Shown piece by piece: positions 60,867 to 64,000 of a stretch of 64,000 bases of DNA. Source of the DNA: Massilia sp. UMI-21 (GTDB lineage: Bacteria; Pseudomonadota; Gammaproteobacteria; Burkholderiales; Burkholderiaceae_D). The notes below the pieces were generated by a model. The model was not told the DNA's origin. It did no database searches and saw nothing but the letters and a program-made list of their open reading frames with translations. The stretch lies in NCBI GenBank assembly GCA_015277795.1, contig CP063848.1, positions 4,712,001 through 4,776,000 of the forward strand, given 5' to 3'. The position numbers and the translations under genes are program-made. The first letter of the stretch is position 1, and each line of letters starts with the position of its first letter.

Positions 60867-61688
60867 GTGCAAAACCAACCGTTACCCCTCATCCTGACAT
60901 TTGGCGTGTCCGACCCGGTCGGTGCGCTTGGCGTGCAGGCCGACCTGGCCGCGTTCGCCGCGCACGGATGCCACGGACTGTCGGTGGTGGCCGGCATCCT
61001 CGTGGCTGACAGCGCCAAGGTCGAAAACCTGCATGAAGTCGACAGCGACTGGATGGCCGACCAGGCCCGGGTCCTGCTCGAAGACATGCCGGTGGCCGCC
61101 TTCAAGGTGGGCGCCGTGGCCACCGTGCTGCAACTGGCGGCGATCGCCGAGATCGTGTCCGACTATCCCGAAGCGCCGCTGGTCCTCGACCCTTTCCTTA
61201 CCGCCCTGCCCGATTCCGGCCTGGCCGACGAAGAAATGCTGTCGGCGATCCGCTCGATCCTGGCGCCGCAGACCACGGTGCTGATGCTGTCGCAATCGGA
61301 ACTGGGCCGCATGGCCGAGACCTGGCGCGAAGTGGGCGAGATCAGTGCCGAGAACGGCCAGGATGCCTTGCTGGCGGACGTGGCCGAACTGACCAATGCC
61401 GGCTGCCAGTACGTGCTGGTAACCGGCACCCGCGACGAAGCAGGGACCTGTTCAAATACCCTGTTCGATGCCGACGGCGTGGTGGCACGGGTCGAATGGC
61501 AGCACCTGCCCGGTCCTTTCGTGGGCGCCGGGAACACCTATTCGGCCGCCTTCACCGCCCTGATGGCCTGCGGCATGGAAGCGCCGCAGGCGCTGTTCGC
61601 TGCCCAGGAATATACCACCGGCGCGCTCGAGCACGCCCAGCGCTTCGGCATGGGCAAGTTCATTCCCAACAAATTCTACCGGGGCTGA
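60867..61688 (+). CDS. thiD: Hydroxymethylpyrimidine/phosphomethylpyrimidine kinase ThiD
   Basis: 273 residues of ribokinase fold. [38 protein letters not shown] is the ThiD opening, [11 protein letters not shown] the middle, and [20 protein letters not shown] the anion-hole region near the C-terminus, where GAGDT is the usual form; here N replaces D. It phosphorylates HMP for thiamine. Start is GTG at 60867; ATGs upstream lie in the divergent promoter region. hemL follows after 17 bases. Confidence 0.88.
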   Translation: MQNQPLPLILTFGVSDPVGALGVQADLAAFAAHGCHGLSVVAGILVADSAKVENLHEVDSDWMADQARVLLEDMPVAAFKVGAVATVLQLAAIAEIVSDYPEAPLVLDPFLTALPDSGLADEEMLSAIRSILAPQTTVLMLSQSELGRMAETWREVGEISAENGQDALLADVAELTNAGCQYVLVTGTRDEAGTCSNTLFDADGVVARVEWQHLPGPFVGAGNTYSAAFTALMACGMEAPQALFAAQEYTTGALEHAQRFGMGKFIPNKFYRG

Positions 61689-61705
61689 CAGGCCCACAGC
61701 ACACC

Positions 61706-63001
61706 ATGACCATTGAGAACACCTCGAAGAACGACCAACTGTTCGCCCGCGCCCAGCAAACGACGCCGGGCGGCGTGAATTCGCCGGTGCGCGCCTTCCG
61801 CTCGGTGGGCGGCACGCCGCGCTTCATCACCCGCGCCGAAGGCCCGTATTTCTGGGACGCCGACGGCAAGCGCTACATCGACTACATCGGCTCCTGGGGC
61901 CCGGCCATCGTCGGCCACGCCCATCCTGACGTCATCCAGGCGGTGCAGGCCGCCGCCGCGAACGGCCTGTCGTTCGGCGCCCCCACCGAAGGCGAGATCG
62001 AGATCGCCGAAGAGATCTGCCGCCTGCTGCCCTCGATCGAGCAGGTGCGCCTGGTCTCCTCGGGCACCGAGGCGACCATGAGCGCGCTGCGCCTGGCGCG
62101 CGGCGCCACCGGGCGCGACAAGATCGTCAAGTTCGAAGGCTGCTACCACGGCCACGCCGACTCGCTGTTGGTCAAGGCCGGCTCCGGCCTGCTCACCTTC
62201 GGCAACCCGACGTCCGCCGGGGTGCCGGAAGATTTTGTGAAGCACACCCTGGTGCTCGACTACAACAACGTCCCGCAGCTGGAAGACGCCTTTGCTTCGA
62301 TGGGCGACACCATCGCCTGCGTGATCGTGGAGCCGGTAGCCGGCAACATGAACCTGATCCGCGCCACGCCGGAATTCCTGACCCGCATGCGCGAGCTGTG
62401 CACGGAGCACGGCGCCGTGCTGATCTTCGACGAAGTGATGTGCGGCTTCCGGGTCGGCCTGCAAGGCGCCCAGGGCATGTACGGCATCAGCCCGGACCTG
62501 ACCGCGCTGGGCAAGGTGATCGGCGGCGGCCTGCCGGTGGCGGCCTTCGGCGGCCGCGCCGAGCTGATGCAGCAAATGGCTCCGCTCGGCCCGGTGTACC
62601 AGGCCGGCACCCTGTCGGGCAACCCGGTGGCGGTGGCGGCCGGCATGACCACCCTGAAACTGGTGCAGGAGCCGGGCTTCTACGAGAAGCTGGGCGCTGC
62701 CAGCGCGCGCCTGGTGCGGGGCTTGACCGACGCCGCGCACGAACACGACATCCCCTTCTGCGGCGACGCGGTGGGCGGCATGTTCGGCTTTTATTTCTCG
62801 AACAACATCCCGTCGACCTACGGCCAGATGATGGCGGGCGACAAGGAGCGCTTCAACCGCTTCTTCCACGGCATGCTCGACGAAGGCGTGTACTTCGCGC
62901 CGGCCATGTTCGAGGCGGGTTTCGTGTCGGCCCAGCACACCGATGCGGTGATCGACGAGACCGTCGAGGCGGCGCGCCGCGTGTTCAAGAAAATCGGGTA
63001 A
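61706..63001 (+). CDS. hemL: Glutamate-1-semialdehyde 2,1-aminomutase HemL
   Basis: 431 residues, class III aminotransferase fold. [13 protein letters not shown] at the start, [27 protein letters not shown] and [16 protein letters not shown] with the PLP-binding Lys270. It forms 5-aminolevulinate for heme. Followed by a strong terminator. Confidence 0.97.
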   Translation: MTIENTSKNDQLFARAQQTTPGGVNSPVRAFRSVGGTPRFITRAEGPYFWDADGKRYIDYIGSWGPAIVGHAHPDVIQAVQAAAANGLSFGAPTEGEIEIAEEICRLLPSIEQVRLVSSGTEATMSALRLARGATGRDKIVKFEGCYHGHADSLLVKAGSGLLTFGNPTSAGVPEDFVKHTLVLDYNNVPQLEDAFASMGDTIACVIVEPVAGNMNLIRATPEFLTRMRELCTEHGAVLIFDEVMCGFRVGLQGAQGMYGISPDLTALGKVIGGGLPVAAFGGRAELMQQMAPLGPVYQAGTLSGNPVAVAAGMTTLKLVQEPGFYEKLGAASARLVRGLTDAAHEHDIPFCGDAVGGMFGFYFSNNIPSTYGQMMAGDKERFNRFFHGMLDEGVYFAPAMFEAGFVSAQHTDAVIDETVEAARRVFKKIG

Positions 63002-63015
63002 ATCGATCCAAAAAA

Positions 63016-63054
63016 ACGGCGGTGAAATATCATTTCACCGCCGTCTCTTTTTTG
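63016..63054 (+). terminator. Bidirectional terminator between hemL and corA
   Basis: Perfect 13-bp stem ACGGCGGTGAAAT (63016-63028) with ATTTCACCGCCGT (63032-63044), 3-base loop, then CTCTTTTTT on the plus strand. A run of A before the stem gives a U-tract for corA on the minus strand. Confidence 0.92.
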
Positions 63055-63064
63055 AAATTTTATT

Positions 63065-64000
63065 TCAGCGCAGCCAGCCGCGGCGCTGGAAGTACAGCAG
63101 CGGCGCCGCCATGGCCGCGACCATCAGCCCGATCGCCAGCGGATAGCCGAAACTCCAGTTCAGCTCCGGGAACACCTTGAAGTTCATGCCGTAGATACTG
63201 GCGATCAGGGTCGGCGGCAGGAAGGCCACCGAGGCCACCGAGAAGATCTTGATGATCTTGTTCTGGTTGATGTTGATGAAACCGACGGTGGCATCCATCA
63301 GGAAGTTCACCTTGTCGAACAGGAAGGACGTGTGGCCGTCCAGCGATTCGATGTCGCGCAGGATCTGGCGCGCTTCCTCGAACTGGTCGGCGTTCAGCAG
63401 GCGGCCGCGCATCAGGAAGCTGACCGCGCGCCGGGTATCCATCATGTTGCGCCGGATGCGGCCGTTCAAGTCTTCCTCGTGCGCGATCGCGTTCAGCGCC
63501 GCGGCTGCGTCCTGGTCGGTGAATTCCTTCTGCAGCACGCGGGTGGAGACTTCTTCCAGCGCTTCGTAGATGCCTTCCAGCGCGTCCGCCGAATACTCGG
63601 CGTCGGTCGCGTACAGGTCGAGCAGCACGTCCATGTAGTCTTCGATCGAGCCGGGGCGCGAGCGCGCGCGCAGGCGCACCAGGCGGAACACCGGCAGGTC
63701 GTCGTTGTGCACCGAGAACAGGATTTTCCCGGACAGGATGAACGCGACGGTGATCACGCGCGACGGCCCGTCTTCTTCTTCGAGCAGGAAGTCGGTGCGC
63801 AGGTGCAGGTCGCCGTTCTCGGCTTCGTAGTAGCGCGCCGAGGCCTCGATGTCCGACACCTCGTCCTCGCCCGGCAGCGTCACCCCATAGGTCGTCTTGA
63901 CCAGGGTGCGCTCCTCGTCGGTAGGTTCGTTCAGGTCGACCCAGACCGGCGTCACGTTCTCCAGGTCCTCGCGCGAGTCGACGCTGACCTGGTTCAGGCG
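63065..64000 (-). CDS. corA: CorA magnesium/cobalt channel (5' end outside window)
   Basis: The frame is open to the window edge; about 310 residues are seen, lacking only the extreme N-terminus. The cytoplasmic funnel (WVDLNEPTDEER to about 245) is followed by two membrane helices with the signature YGMNF between them and a basic end RRGWLR. It imports Mg2+ or Co2+. Works in the same ion-homeostasis field as CorC at 27 kb. Confidence 0.93.
   Translation of the reverse strand, partial: RLNQVSVDSREDLENVTPVWVDLNEPTDEERTLVKTTYGVTLPGEDEVSDIEASARYYEAENGDLHLRTDFLLEEEDGPSRVITVAFILSGKILFSVHNDDLPVFRLVRLRARSRPGSIEDYMDVLLDLYATDAEYSADALEGIYEALEEVSTRVLQKEFTDQDAAAALNAIAHEEDLNGRIRRNMMDTRRAVSFLMRGRLLNADQFEEARQILRDIESLDGHTSFLFDKVNFLMDATVGFININQNKIIKIFSVASVAFLPPTLIASIYGMNFKVFPELNWSFGYPLAIGLMVAAMAAPLLYFQRRGWLR

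Overview
The window is a G+C-rich bacterial chromosome segment, most likely from a betaproteobacterium of the order Burkholderiales, family Oxalobacteraceae (Massilia/Telluria/Duganella-like). This rests on gene order and protein character: mutL-miaA, miaB-phoH-ybeY-corC-lnt-glyQ-glyS-gmhB-plsC, algH-ruvX-pyrR-pyrB-pyrC-like, rubredoxin/thiD-hemL, a short H-NS-type protein and a type IV pilus chemosensory cluster. It is inferred from the sequence alone. Almost everything is core chromosome. The only complete mobile element is one IS1595-family insertion sequence.

Layout. 1-3.4 kb: end of a cyclophilin gene, then mutL-miaA (DNA repair, tRNA modification). 3.4-3.7 kb: two identical tRNA genes with CAU anticodon, a strong promoter and two hairpin terminators. 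3.8-7.4 kb (minus): a cassette of a CHASE2 membrane sensor, a small secreted SH3-like protein and an M48 lipoprotein peptidase. 8.1-10 kb (minus): small stress-type protein, DUF2007 and DUF445 proteins. 10-14.3 kb: acyl-CoA racemase, acyl-CoA dehydrogenase and SCP-x-type thiolase, with a divergent TetR regulator and a palindromic operator candidate. 14.4-19.2 kb: YbaL antiporter, the IS1595 element (8-bp target duplication), and a divergent FtsH-like AAA protease. 19.8-23.3 kb: mini PEP-CTERM-like protein, DUF1697, glutathione transferase, an HDOD pair and an HTH protein with an Ala/Gln tail. 23.9-35.1 kb (plus): the long housekeeping run miaB to a YgjP-like peptidase. 35.1-41.7 kb (minus): YcxB-like protein, waaA, waaC, phosphomannomutase, H-NS-like protein and WecA-like transferase (envelope polysaccharide). 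42-49.7 kb: apaH, ilvD, an acyltransferase and the pyrimidine operon. 49.9-60.4 kb: photolyase, then pilG-pilH-pilI-pilJ-chpA on the minus strand. 60.6-64 kb: rubredoxin, thiD, hemL, corA.

The structure that ordinary annotation would miss is a family of six dispersed, roughly 100-120 bp palindromic elements. They begin TAGGGTGG and most end CCACCCTA(C). They sit directly after genes, and in three cases the terminal TAG is the gene's own stop codon. One copy lies inside a 261-bp tandem duplication that also copied the 3' end of the YcxB-like gene. Other points of interest are a 12-unit hexanucleotide repeat coding Glu-Ala in the CHASE2 protein, a dihydroorotase homologue lacking its metal ligands, an IS inserted exactly in the U-tract of a terminator, and an orphan FtsH paralogue with an altered AAA core. 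I found no CRISPR array, prophage, integron or rRNA operon, and no clear defence system.
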